The notes: generated by a model from the sequence alone, not told the origin. A stretch of 46,249 bases of DNA from an uncultured Lachnospiraceae bacterium (GCA_944383835.1 CALWRE010000035.1:1-46249), one strand, 5' to 3'; numbered from the stretch's first letter, positions 32,128 through 41,043 are shown. Numbers and translations: made by a program.

Positions 32128-33012
32128 ATGGATGTGTTAACCGATTTTTTTGACCGATATCTGAGAATGACCAATCTGCCCAGCATCCGGGTCGCCGACG
32201 TGCTGGAGATTATCATCCTGTCATGGCTGTTTTATCGGATCCTGCGCTGGATTAAGAACACCAGGGCCTGGGGCCTGATGAAGGGAGCTTTGGTTCTTGT
32301 GGTGTTTATTCTCATTGCCAATGCCCTGCAGATGAACACGATCATGTGGCTGGTTCAGAATTTGCTGAGCGTAGGATTGGTAGGCCTGGTGATTATCTTT
32401 CAGCCGGAGCTGCGGCGTTCCCTGGAGGAACTGGGAAGAAAGCGTATGGTGCCGATTTTAAGCTCCGACAGCCGGAAGCAGGGAGACGACAGCTTCAGCG
32501 ACCGGACGGTGAACGAGCTGGTAAAGGCCAGCTTTGAGATGGGAAAGGCAAAGACGGGGGCCCTGATTGTCATCGAGCAGGACACTCCTTTGGGCGAATA
32601 TGAGCGCACCGGAATCCGGGTCGACGGAATCGTAACCAGCCAGCTCCTTCTCAATATATTTGAAAAAAACACCCCCCTTCACGACGGGGCGGTGATTATC
32701 CGGGGAAACCGGGTGACGGCGGCCACCTGCTACCTGCCCCTGTCCGATAATATGGAGATCAGCAAGGAGCTGGGAACCAGGCACCGGGCGGGCTTAGGAA
32801 TCAGCGAGGTGACGGACAGCGTTACAATCATCGTGTCCGAGGAGACCGGCGCAGTATCTCTGGTTCAGAAGGGACAGCTGATGCGGGGAATCACCAGCGA
32901 GGAACTGAAAAAGGAATTGCTGAAACTGAAAAAGGACGACGAGACAAATCGTGGTCTGGGCTATAAACTCTTGAAAGGATTGCAGAAGAATGAGGAAAAA
33001 GCTGACCAATAA
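32128..33012 (+). CDS. cdaA: Diadenylate cyclase CdaA (DacA)
   Basis: CdaA makes cyclic di-AMP from two ATP at the membrane; the messenger controls potassium and osmolyte transport and wall homeostasis. The 294-residue protein has three N-terminal helices (LEIIILSWLFYRIL, LVLVVFILIANALQM, LLSVGLVGLVIIFQPELRRS). The DAC domain follows, with the catalytic DGA in TPLHDGAVII and the ATP-binding GTRHRAGLGISE. A helical C-terminal tail follows. ATG 32128 has GGAGG at 32114-32118. Its 3' end overlaps cdaR by 23 bases, indicating tight coupling with its regulator. Confidence 0.96.
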   Translation: MDVLTDFFDRYLRMTNLPSIRVADVLEIIILSWLFYRILRWIKNTRAWGLMKGALVLVVFILIANALQMNTIMWLVQNLLSVGLVGLVIIFQPELRRSLEELGRKRMVPILSSDSRKQGDDSFSDRTVNELVKASFEMGKAKTGALIVIEQDTPLGEYERTGIRVDGIVTSQLLLNIFEKNTPLHDGAVIIRGNRVTAATCYLPLSDNMEISKELGTRHRAGLGISEVTDSVTIIVSEETGAVSLVQKGQLMRGITSEELKKELLKLKKDDETNRGLGYKLLKGLQKNEEKADQ

Positions 33013-34441
33013 CTGGGGTTTAAAGCTGATTTCCGTCTGCCTGGCCGTCTCCATGTGGCTGATTGTAATCAATGAGAGCGACCCCGTTGAGAGCAAGACG
33101 GTTACGGTCCGCAACGTGGAATACCGAAATGAGGACGTGGTCATCGACAGCGGCCAAACCTTTACGGTGGAAGAACTGGAGGGCCGGGGGATCAGCGTTA
33201 CCGTCCAGGTAAGAAAATTGGATTCGCCCAAGGTGAGCGGCAATGATTTTGTGATTATTGTGGATCTGGCCAAAATGGGGCCTTACGGGGCGGTGGAGAT
33301 CGACGTTGAATGGAGGAATCCAGGCACGTATACCATCGATGAGTCCGATATTTCATGGCGGACGACCACCGTTCAGGTGACGCTGGAGGATATCATAGAG
33401 AGAAATTATTCGGTGCAGCTTCTGACGTCCGGCCAGCCGGAGGAGACCTACATCGTCGGCGACTGTACGCTTAGCCCGCGGTCGGTGGAAATCAAGGCCC
33501 CCGCTTCTGTGATGGAGCGCATTCGGTCGGTGGGAATTGAAGTGGATATAAATGGGCTGAACAGTGAGGTCGCCGGGACAGCCCCCCTTAAATATTACGA
33601 TGTTTCCGGCAATGAGCTGGATCTGTCGTCGGAGAATTTGGAGGACTATGAATTCTCTGTCAGCGCAGACCAGATCGAATATACGATTCCCCTGCTGAAG
33701 ACAAAGGAGGTAAGGCTTTCTTTCGGAACTCCGCAGGGCGAGGTGGCGGATGGCTACCGCTTTATAGAGATTGAAGGGGCGAACCAGACGGTCAACATCG
33801 CCGGCCTCCGGGCCGTATTGGCGGATATCGACGCGATTGAGATTCCTTCGGACCTGCTTTCCGTAGAGGGGGCGAGCGAAAATGTGGTGGTGGAAATTGA
33901 CACCGCCCAGTATGTCCCCGAAGGAGTGACGGTGGAAGGGGAGAGCGTCGTCACGGTAACCCTGGTAGTGGAGCCTCTGGTGACGCAGATCCGGGAGGTT
34001 CTGCCGGAGCAGATCGCCATTGACGATGCGGAGGAAGGCTATGTCTATACGATACGAAGCAGCGCCTCCGTGTCCATCGAAGGCCTGGAGGAGGATTTGA
34101 ACGCCCTGACCGACGATATGCTGGATGCACGGATTTCCGTGGCCGGCCTGGAGGAGGGAACCTCGACCGTGCCGGTGGATGTAACGGTGGGTACTGGCTT
34201 TACCCTAGTTGACGCCGGCGAGGTCACCGTGACGAAGGAAAGGATTCCGGAGACGCAGGCGAGCGAGCCGTCCACTTCCGCACCGCAGGAAACGGAGGAA
34301 GAGGAGGAAATCCTGCGTCCGACGGCAGAGGAGACAACCCGCCAGACCGAGGAAAGTACGCGCACGACGCAGGAAAGCACCCGCCAGCCCCAAACAGCCG
34401 CCTCCTCCGGACAGACCGCCGGCGGGGGGACGGAGAGATAA
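32990..34441 (+). CDS. cdaR: YbbR-domain CdaA regulator (CdaR)
   Basis: The 483-residue protein has one N-terminal membrane helix (WGLKLISVCLAVSMWLIVI) followed by about four YbbR repeats outside the membrane, each with the sequence type V-x-V-x-V-x-P-x-V-x-V and a turn such as SPRSVEIKAPASV. The last ~60 residues are a Thr/Glu/Gln-rich disordered tail (EETTRQTEESTRTTQEST). CdaR binds CdaA and modulates its activity. The gene starts inside cdaA, as usual. The common third partner, glmM, does not follow here. Confidence 0.93.
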   Translation: MRKKLTNNWGLKLISVCLAVSMWLIVINESDPVESKTVTVRNVEYRNEDVVIDSGQTFTVEELEGRGISVTVQVRKLDSPKVSGNDFVIIVDLAKMGPYGAVEIDVEWRNPGTYTIDESDISWRTTTVQVTLEDIIERNYSVQLLTSGQPEETYIVGDCTLSPRSVEIKAPASVMERIRSVGIEVDINGLNSEVAGTAPLKYYDVSGNELDLSSENLEDYEFSVSADQIEYTIPLLKTKEVRLSFGTPQGEVADGYRFIEIEGANQTVNIAGLRAVLADIDAIEIPSDLLSVEGASENVVVEIDTAQYVPEGVTVEGESVVTVTLVVEPLVTQIREVLPEQIAIDDAEEGYVYTIRSSASVSIEGLEEDLNALTDDMLDARISVAGLEEGTSTVPVDVTVGTGFTLVDAGEVTVTKERIPETQASEPSTSAPQETEEEEEILRPTAEETTRQTEESTRTTQESTRQPQTAASSGQTAGGGTER

Positions 34442-34449
34442 AGGTTCTT

Positions 34450-34528
34450 CCTCGAATGGACTGCCTTCGAGGCAGCCTCATCCGATAAGACATATTCAGT
34501 AAAAGGCAAGGAAGGCGTCATGCCTTCC
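34450..34528 (+). promoter_or_regulatory. Leader hairpins before the HPr-like gene
   Basis: CCTCGAA (34450-34456) can pair with TTCGAGG (34466-34472), whereas CTGCC (34461-34465) can pair with GGCAG (34471-34475); these overlap and exclude each other. A third stem GGAAGGC/GCCTTCC (34510-34516/34522-34528) lies just before the ribosome site. No strong T tract or promoter is obvious. The group could separate cdaR from downstream expression. Confidence 0.4.
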
Positions 34529-34549
34529 GGGGGAAAGGAAGGATTCATT

Positions 34550-34825
34550 ATGGTAAAAGAAAAAGTAACTGTTACAAACCGCACCGGACTTCATCTGAAA
34601 CCGGCAGGAACTCTGTGCAACGAGGCCATCAAATACAAATCTTCGGTGACCTTTCAGTTCCACACCACCAACGTCAACGCCAAGAGCGTTCTGAGCGTCC
34701 TGGCGGCCTGCGTAAAATGCGGGGACGAGATTGAGTTTATCTGCGACGGCCCCGATGAAGAGGAGGCCCTGGCCGCCATGGTCCGGGTGGTGAAAAATAA
34801 TTTCGGAGAAAAGGACGAGAAGTAA
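34550..34825 (+). CDS. HPr-like phosphocarrier protein
   Basis: The 91-residue protein matches HPr in length and pattern. The phosphorylatable histidine is at position 15 in TGLHLKPAGTLC, and the regulatory serine falls exactly at 46 in NAKSVLSVLAAC. In classical HPr the active site reads G-x-H-A-R-P-A; here Arg17 is replaced by Lys and Ala16 by Leu. It may therefore be a paralogue (Crh-like in idea, but with His15) or a clostridial HPr variant. ATG 34550 follows AAAGGAAGGA by six bases. The next gene begins at the last base of its stop (TAATG). Confidence 0.85.
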   Translation: MVKEKVTVTNRTGLHLKPAGTLCNEAIKYKSSVTFQFHTTNVNAKSVLSVLAACVKCGDEIEFICDGPDEEEALAAMVRVVKNNFGEKDEK

Positions 34826-36639
34826 TGCAGGCAATTATTCTTGCGGCCGGCATGGGACGGCGGCTGAAGGAGCTGACGAAGGACGCCACCAAATGTATGG
34901 TAAAGGTCAACGGCGTGACCTTGATCGAGAGGGCGCTTACGGCTCTGGATAAGCTGTCCCTGCGCCGCATCATTCTGGTGGTGGGATATGAGGGACAGAA
35001 ACTTAAGGAATATGTGGACGGGCTTTCGGTCCGTACGCCTGTTTGCTACGTGGAAAATCCCATCTACGATAAGACCAACAATATTTATTCCCTGTACCTG
35101 GCAAGGGAGTATCTTCTGGAGGACGACACGCTTTTGCTGGAGTCGGATCTGATTTTTGAAGAGGCGGTGCTTCTCCGTCTGCTTGACAACCCCTATCCCA
35201 GCCTGGCCCTGGTGGCCCGCTATGAGAGCTGGATGGATGGGACGGTGGTGACCCTGGACGCTGAGGATAATATCACCGGTTTTACCGGCAAGAAGGATTT
35301 TGATTTTACGAAGACCGCATCGTATTATAAGACGGTCAATATCTATAAATTCGGCAGGGATTTTTCAAGCGGCTATTACGTCCCTTTCCTGGAGGCTTAC
35401 TGCCATGCCCTGGGCCACAACGAATATTATGAGCAGGTCTTAAAGGTGATCGCCTATCTGGACCGGCCGGTGATCAAGGCGGCCCGCCTGGAGGGGGAGA
35501 AGTGGTATGAGATCGACGACATTGCGGATCTGGATATTGCCGAATCCATCTTTGCCTCGGGGGAGGAAAAGCTCCGGCGGATGAGCCGGCGCTACGGCGG
35601 CTACTGGCGTTATCCGGGCCTGCTGGATTTCTGCTATCTGGTCAATCCCTTTTATCCCGGTTCCCAGCTGATGGCCGAGATGAAGAATAACTTTGAAGTC
35701 CTGCTGGCGAATTATCCTTCTGGAATGGAGGTCAACAGCCTGCTGGCGGCCAAGAATTTCGGGCTGAAAAAGGAGCAGATCGCAGTGGGAAACGGGGCGG
35801 CGGAATTGATTAAGGCCCTGCTGGAGATGCTTCCGGGCCGTCTGGGAACGGTGCTTCCCACTTTTGAGGAATATCCCAACCGCAAGCCGAAAGAGACGGT
35901 GCCCTATTACGCGGATCCGGAGCGGGGATACGCTTATACGGCCTCCGATCTGATGGAATATTTTGCGGATCAGGATATTTCGGCATTAACGCTGATTAAC
36001 CCGGACAACCCCACCGGCAATTATATCCCGAAGGCTGACGTTTTGAAGCTCGCCGGCTGGGCGGCGGACAGAAGAATCCGCCTGATTGTGGATGAATCCT
36101 TCGTGGATTTCTGCGACAGCACCGGGGAAAGCCTGCTGAGCCAGGAGGTGCTTCGGGCTTACCCGGAACTTTTGGTGGTAAAGAGTATTTCCAAGTCCTT
36201 CGGGGTTCCCGGACTGCGTTTGGGAATCCTGGCCGGAGGAGACGAGAAACTGATCAGCGCGGTGAAGAAAAACGTGGCGATCTGGAACATCAATTCCTTT
36301 GGCGAATTTTATATGCAGATTGCGGAGAAATATCGTTCCGATTATGAAAAGGCCTTGGAGGACTTCCGGCGGGTCAGGGCGGATTTTGCCGCTGGCCTCA
36401 AGGCTCTGGACTGGCTTGAAGTCTATCCCAGCCAGGCCAATTACCTGATGTGCCGGCTGACCGGGGGAAGGACGGCCACGGCGCTGACCGTGCATTTGTT
36501 GGAGAAACAGGATATCCTGATCAAGGATCTGTCTGGGAAAAAAGGACTGAATGGAGAGTATATCCGCCTGGCGGTGCGCCGCCCGGAGGAAAATGAGAGG
36601 CTGCTTGCCGCCCTGCGTGAATGCCGGGATAATCTATGA
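34825..36639 (+). CDS. Fused LicC-like nucleotidyltransferase and CobD/HisC-like PLP enzyme
   Basis: The 604-residue protein joins two enzymes. Residues 1-~235 are a sugar-nucleotidyltransferase fold with AIILAAGMGRRLKELT, KCMVKVNG and LLLESDLIFEE, closest in look to LicC-type CTP:phosphocholine cytidylyltransferases. Residues ~245-604 are a fold-type I PLP enzyme with INPDNPTGNYIP, LIVDESFVDF and the PLP lysine in SISKSFGVPGLRLG. Aminotransferases of this subgroup include HisC and the phosphothreonine decarboxylase CobD. Such a fusion could make a phospho-amino-alcohol or aminophosphonate and activate it as a CDP derivative. LicD two genes downstream would then transfer it to a surface polymer. 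The exact substrate cannot be read from the sequence. Confidence 0.85.
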   Translation: MQAIILAAGMGRRLKELTKDATKCMVKVNGVTLIERALTALDKLSLRRIILVVGYEGQKLKEYVDGLSVRTPVCYVENPIYDKTNNIYSLYLAREYLLEDDTLLLESDLIFEEAVLLRLLDNPYPSLALVARYESWMDGTVVTLDAEDNITGFTGKKDFDFTKTASYYKTVNIYKFGRDFSSGYYVPFLEAYCHALGHNEYYEQVLKVIAYLDRPVIKAARLEGEKWYEIDDIADLDIAESIFASGEEKLRRMSRRYGGYWRYPGLLDFCYLVNPFYPGSQLMAEMKNNFEVLLANYPSGMEVNSLLAAKNFGLKKEQIAVGNGAAELIKALLEMLPGRLGTVLPTFEEYPNRKPKETVPYYADPERGYAYTASDLMEYFADQDISALTLINPDNPTGNYIPKADVLKLAGWAADRRIRLIVDESFVDFCDSTGESLLSQEVLRAYPELLVVKSISKSFGVPGLRLGILAGGDEKLISAVKKNVAIWNINSFGEFYMQIAEKYRSDYEKALEDFRRVRADFAAGLKALDWLEVYPSQANYLMCRLTGGRTATALTVHLLEKQDILIKDLSGKKGLNGEYIRLAVRRPEENERLLAALRECRDNL

Positions 36640-36658
36640 CGAAAGGAAACAAGACACG

Positions 36659-37792
36659 ATGGAACTGACGATACTGATGCCCTGCCTCAACGAAGCGGAG
36701 ACGCTGGAAACCTGCATCCGCAAAGCCAGGACATACCTGGAGACAAGCGGAATCGACGGAGAGATCCTGATCGCGGATAACGGGAGCACCGACGGCTCAC
36801 CGGACATTGCGAAGCGCTGCGGCGCGCGGGTTGTGGAAGTGCCGGAGCGGGGCTACGGGGCCGCGCTGATCGGAGGCTGCAATGCCGCCCAGGGTAAGTA
36901 TGTGATCATGGGGGACGCCGACGACAGCTACGATTTCCTGCATCTGGATCCATTTGTGGAAAAGCTCCGGGAGGGCTACGACCTGGTGATGGGCAACCGC
37001 TTTAAAGGCGGGATAGAGCCGGGGGCCATGCCGCCGCTGCACCGCTATCTGGGAAACCCGGTGCTTTCGTTTATAGGCAGGCTCTTTTATCCCAGCAATA
37101 TCGGGGATTTCCACTGCGGGCTGCGCGGCTATAACAGGGAATCCATTTTGAAGCTGAAGCTGCAGACCACCGGCATGGAGTATGCCAGCGAGATGGTCGT
37201 AAAAGCCACTCTCTATAAGCTGAAGATCACTGAGGTGCCGACGACGTTAAAGAAGGACGGGCGTTCCCGCGCCCCGCATCTGCGGAGTTTCCGGGACGGC
37301 TGGCGCCATCTGAAATTTTTGCTGATGCACAGCCCCAACTGGCTGTTTCTCTACCCCGGCATCTTTTTTATGGCGGTGGGGCTTATCCTGATGGTGAGCC
37401 TGATGTTTGGGCCGATTTCCATCGGCAGCATTACCCTGGATATCCACACGATGCTCTACGGCTCGGCGTTTACGATCATCGGCGCCAGCACGATACAGTT
37501 CGCCGTGTTTACAAAAACCTATGCGAAGAATTCCGGCTTTATCCCGGTGGAGGGAAAGGCCATCGATAAGATCACCGAGGACAGAGTGATCCTAGGCGGG
37601 GCTATCCTGCTGGTCATTGGGATCATCGCTACGGTGGTCGCCCTGGTCGTCTGGGGCGAGCATTCCTTTGGGGCCCTGAACCCGCAGTATATCATGCGGC
37701 TGACGATACCGGCGCTGACGGCCATGGCCGTGGGCGTACAGATGATTTTCGGCGGTTTTTTCATCGGAATCCTGAATATCCGCCACAAATAA
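36659..37792 (+). CDS. GT2 glycosyltransferase, DPM1-like, with C-terminal membrane helices
   Basis: The 377-residue protein has an N-terminal GT-A domain (LTILMPCLNEAETLETCI, ILIADNGSTDGSPDIA, YVIMGDADDSYDF with the metal-binding aspartates, DLVMGNRFKGG). Four C-terminal helices follow (YPGIFFMAVGLILMVSLMFG, GASTIQFAVF, GAILLVIGIIATVVALVVW, AVGVQMIFGGFFIGIL). This is the layout of polyprenyl-phosphate hexose synthases that load a lipid carrier at the inner membrane face. ATG 36659 is preferred because AAAGGAAA lies just upstream; a longer frame from 36551 overlaps the previous gene out of frame. It probably supplies lipid-linked sugar for the GT-C/DUF2142 membrane enzymes downstream. Confidence 0.9.
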   Translation: MELTILMPCLNEAETLETCIRKARTYLETSGIDGEILIADNGSTDGSPDIAKRCGARVVEVPERGYGAALIGGCNAAQGKYVIMGDADDSYDFLHLDPFVEKLREGYDLVMGNRFKGGIEPGAMPPLHRYLGNPVLSFIGRLFYPSNIGDFHCGLRGYNRESILKLKLQTTGMEYASEMVVKATLYKLKITEVPTTLKKDGRSRAPHLRSFRDGWRHLKFLLMHSPNWLFLYPGIFFMAVGLILMVSLMFGPISIGSITLDIHTMLYGSAFTIIGASTIQFAVFTKTYAKNSGFIPVEGKAIDKITEDRVILGGAILLVIGIIATVVALVVWGEHSFGALNPQYIMRLTIPALTAMAVGVQMIFGGFFIGILNIRHK

Positions 37793-37832
37793 GGGCGCAG
37801 GGCAGGGACAATTTGAATGCAGGAGATGTATC

Positions 37833-38714
37833 ATGGCTAGAGAATACGACGACGCCACGCTTAAAAGGCTGCAGCAGCTGGAGCTGGGGATCTTAAAGGA
37901 TTTTATCTATATCTGCGATAAATATGAGCTGACCTGGTTTTCCTTTGCCGGGACGGCCATCGGCGCGATCCGCCACAAGGGATTCATCCCCTGGGACGAT
38001 GATATTGATGTCTGCCTGCCGCGGCCGGATTTTGAAAAGTTCCTGCAGGCGGCCTGGACGGAATTCCCGGATAAATACCAGATATTGAATGCGGAGACCG
38101 ACGACCGCTATCCGCTCACGACCACCCGTCTGATGTTAAAAGGAACGAAGTTCAAGGAGATGCCTTTGAAGGATGTGCCCTGCGACATGGGGATTTTTCT
38201 GGACATCTATCCCTTCGACAATGTGTCGGACGACGAGAAGGAGTACCGGAAACAGGCCTGGGACGCCTGGTTTTGGAGCAAGGTGCTGATCCTGCGCTGC
38301 CTACCGAAGCCGATGCTGCGCTTTAAGGGCGTAAAGGCCGCCCTTGTCACCGCCGCCTGTGTGGTGATCAACTTTTTTTTGGGGCTGTTCGGTTTTTCCC
38401 GCCGCAAGATCTATCTGCGGTGCAAGGAGGCTATGACTCGGTACAACGACCGGGAAACCAGCCGGATCAGCTATTTGTGCGATACGGACCGTTTCTGGAA
38501 CACCATCGCCCTGGCCGATCTCTATCCGATCCGGCAGCTGGATTTCGAGGATATCCAGGTCAACTTCCCCAATCGTGTGGAGAAGATGCTCGCCCAGATG
38601 TATCCCGATTACATGACCCTTCCCCCGGTGGAAAAGCGCAGAAATCATTTCCCTTACGAACTGGATTTTGGAATTTATGGTAAAGAAAATGCGGCGTTGG
38701 ATCCTGGGCGCTGA
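37833..38714 (+). CDS. licD: LicD-family phosphotransferase
   Basis: LicD proteins transfer phosphocholine or related phospho-groups from a CDP donor to sugars of surface polymers. The 293-residue protein has the defining nucleotidyltransferase-like core: WFSFAGTAIGAIRHKGFIPW followed by DDDIDVCLPR, with the paired aspartates, and GIFLDIYPFDNV. A hydrophobic segment (AALVTAACVVINFFLGLFGF) sits in the middle, as in some clostridial LicD proteins. ATG 37833 follows AGGAGAT. The donor is probably supplied by the fused LicC-like enzyme encoded two genes upstream. Its 3' end overlaps the flippase gene. Confidence 0.93.
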   Translation: MAREYDDATLKRLQQLELGILKDFIYICDKYELTWFSFAGTAIGAIRHKGFIPWDDDIDVCLPRPDFEKFLQAAWTEFPDKYQILNAETDDRYPLTTTRLMLKGTKFKEMPLKDVPCDMGIFLDIYPFDNVSDDEKEYRKQAWDAWFWSKVLILRCLPKPMLRFKGVKAALVTAACVVINFFLGLFGFSRRKIYLRCKEAMTRYNDRETSRISYLCDTDRFWNTIALADLYPIRQLDFEDIQVNFPNRVEKMLAQMYPDYMTLPPVEKRRNHFPYELDFGIYGKENAALDPGR

Positions 38715-39978
38715 CCGGGATCACGCGAAAGACAATTTTTTATGGAATATGATCGGCAGCGTCCTGTATGCGGCGGCGACGATCCTTTTGGTCCGGCTGA
38801 CCAGAGGGGCCGCCGGCACCGGGGCCGGGGCCGATTTTAATATTGCTTTTAAAACAGGGCAGATTCTGCTGACCGTGGGATATTTTGAGATCCGCCCGTT
38901 TCAGGTTACCGATGTGAACAATGAATACAGCTTTCAGGACTATCTGAGCCTGCGGGTTCTCACCTGCGCAGCCATGGCGGCCCTGGGCTTTCTGTATCCG
39001 GCGGTAAGCGGGGAGGAGGGGGAGCGCTTCGCCCTCTTTGCCCTCCTGTGCCTGTATAAGCTGATGGACGGGGCGGCCGACGTTTTCGAGGGAGAATTCC
39101 AGAAGAACGGACGGATGGATCTGGCCGGGAAATCCGTGGCCTTCCGCACTGTTTTTTCCGTGGCGGCCTACGGGATAGCCCTTTATCTGACCCGCGATGT
39201 GATCCTCTCCGTCTGCGTCATGGTGGCGGCGGCCGCGGCCGGCGTCCTTCTGTTTGACGTGACGCTGATCGGCTGTTTTGCCCGCCTGGCCCTGTCCTTT
39301 GACGGACAGAGGCTGAAGCGGCTGGTGCGAAGCACCATTTTTCTCTTTATCGGCTCCATCCTCTGCCTCTATATTTTTAATGCTTCCAATTATGCGGTGG
39401 ACGCCGTGTACCAGGGCGCAGATGCGGCCTCGGCGGATATCCGCTACGTCTATGCCTGCATTTTTATGCCGACTTCCGTGATCAATTTGGCCAGCGGCTT
39501 CGTCTTCAAACCGGTGCTGACGACGATGGCCGCCCACTATGTGGAGGGGAGGCTAAAGGCCTTTGGCTCGCTGGTGGGCAAGCTCCTCCTGGGCGTGGCG
39601 GCTCTGACGGCTCTGGCCCTGGCCGGAGGGGCGCTGCTTGGCATACCGGTGCTCTCCCTGATCTATGGGTACGACTTGAACGGATACCTGCCGGAACTAT
39701 TGGTATTGATCCTTGGCGGCGGCTTTAACGCGGCCGGCATTATCCTGTATTATGCGATGACGGTGATGCGCAGGCAGAAGGGAATCCTGGCCTCCTATGT
39801 GCTGGTGTCCCTGGCGACCCTCCTCGTCAGCGGCTGGAGCGTGAGAAGCTACGGCCTGATGGGAGCCGCCGTATCGTATTGCGGCGTGATGGCGTTGCAG
39901 ACAGCGGTCTTTGGCGCGGCCGCTTTTGCCGGCTGGAGGCAGGCGGCAAAAGAAAAAGAAAGAGGAGCGGATGGATGA
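38680..39978 (+). CDS. Wzx-like polysaccharide flippase
   Basis: The ~432-residue protein is highly hydrophobic with about 12 predicted helices, for example NMIGSVLYAAATILLVRL, LLLGVAALTALALAGGALLG and LPELLVLILGGGFNAAGII. It resembles MOP-superfamily exporters (Wzx/RfbX) in arrangement, which move lipid-linked repeat units across the membrane. ATG 38680 lies inside licD; the neighbouring TTG 38668 and ATG 38692 are possible starts, and none has a strong ribosome site, which suggests translational coupling. The stop overlaps the next gene (ATGA at 39975-39978). Confidence 0.85.
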   Translation, partial: VKKMRRWILGADRDHAKDNFLWNMIGSVLYAAATILLVRLTRGAAGTGAGADFNIAFKTGQILLTVGYFEIRPFQVTDVNNEYSFQDYLSLRVLTCAAMAALGFLYPAVSGEEGERFALFALLCLYKLMDGAADVFEGEFQKNGRMDLAGKSVAFRTVFSVAAYGIALYLTRDVILSVCVMVAAAAAGVLLFDVTLIGCFARLALSFDGQRLKRLVRSTIFLFIGSILCLYIFNASNYAVDAVYQGADAASADIRYVYACIFMPTSVINLASGFVFKPVLTTMAAHYVEGRLKAFGSLVGKLLLGVAALTALALAGGALLGIPVLSLIYGYDLNGYLPELLVLILGGGFNAAGIILYYAMTVMRRQKGILASYVLVSLATLLVSGWSVRSYGLMGAAVSYCGVMALQTAVFGAAAFAGWRQAAKEKERGADG

Positions 39979-41039
39979 TGGGAGGAACAGACAGGAAAAC
40001 AGGGAGAGAAACAGGCAGAGAAATGGGAAGGGAGCCGGGCGGGGAGCCAGGCAGAGAGGCGCGCGTATTGAAGCGGAATGGTTCCCGGCCGCAGGTCGAT
40101 GTGCTGATCCCGGTGTATCGTCCGGGGCCAGAGTTTGAAAGCCTTCTCGCCATGCTGGAGCGGCAGACCTGGAAACCCGACCGGCTGATCCTCCTGGAGA
40201 CGGTTCGCTCGGAGGAGTTTGACCCGGAGCGATATGCCCGAGGAAGAGAGGATGTTGCGGTGATCCCTATACCGCCGGAGGAGTTTGACCACGGCGGCAC
40301 CAGGGACCGGGGGGCGCGGGAGAGCCGGGCCGATATTCTGCTTTTCATGACCCAGGATGCGGTTCCGGCCGACGAGTATCTGGTGGAAAACCTGGTCCGC
40401 GCTCTGGGAGAGCCGGGAGCGGGCATTGCGGCGGCCTATGCCAGGCAGCTGCCCCGCCAGGACTGCGGCCTGATCGAGAGATATACCCGCAGCTTTAATT
40501 ATCCGCCGGAGAGCGGGGTGAAGAGCCGGGAGGATCTGCCCCGCCTTGGCATTAAGGCGTATTTCTGCTCCAATGTATGCGCCGCCTATCGGCGGGAAAT
40601 CTATCTAAGGCTGGGCGGTTTCCCGCGGCACACGATCTTCAATGAAGATATGATCTTTGCGGCGGGGCTGATTGGGGCCGGTTACCGGATTGCCTATGCG
40701 GCGGACGCCTGCGTAATCCATTCCCATAATTACAGCGGCCTGACCCAGCTTCACCGCAATTTTGACCTGGCCGTGTCCCAGGCTGACCATCCGGAGATCT
40801 TTGCCGGCCTTCCCTCCGAGGGGGAGGGGATCCGCCTGGTGAGATCCACGGCTGCCTGGCTGCTGCGCCGGGGGAAACCTTGGCTCCTGCCGGTCCTTGT
40901 CTGGCAGTCTGGCTGTAAGTATCTGGGCTATCTGCTGGGAAAACGGTATAAAAGCCTTCCCCGCCGCCTGGTGCTGGCGCTTACGATGAACAAGAGGTAC
41001 TGGAAGAAGGAGAAGGACTGGAAAAAGGAGAAAGACTGA
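39975..41039 (+). CDS. GT2 glycosyltransferase, rhamnosyltransferase-like
   Basis: The 354-residue enzyme has a GT-A fold: VDVLIPVYRPGPEFESLLAM, DRLILLETVRSEEF, FDHGGTRDRGARESRADIL, the DxD-like TQDAVPADEYLVEN, and GGFPRHTIFNEDMIFAAGLI near the acceptor site. HGGTRDRG and FNEDM are typical of rhamnosyltransferase-type GT2 enzymes of capsule and wall-polymer loci. The first 30 residues are a Gly-Arg-Glu low-complexity stretch and the last 11 are a duplicated WKKEKD unit; both look like purine-rich expansions. ATG 39975 overlaps the flippase stop. Confidence 0.87.
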   Translation: MMGGTDRKTGRETGREMGREPGGEPGREARVLKRNGSRPQVDVLIPVYRPGPEFESLLAMLERQTWKPDRLILLETVRSEEFDPERYARGREDVAVIPIPPEEFDHGGTRDRGARESRADILLFMTQDAVPADEYLVENLVRALGEPGAGIAAAYARQLPRQDCGLIERYTRSFNYPPESGVKSREDLPRLGIKAYFCSNVCAAYRREIYLRLGGFPRHTIFNEDMIFAAGLIGAGYRIAYAADACVIHSHNYSGLTQLHRNFDLAVSQADHPEIFAGLPSEGEGIRLVRSTAAWLLRRGKPWLLPVLVWQSGCKYLGYLLGKRYKSLPRRLVLALTMNKRYWKKEKDWKKEKD

Positions 41040-41043
41040 AAGA

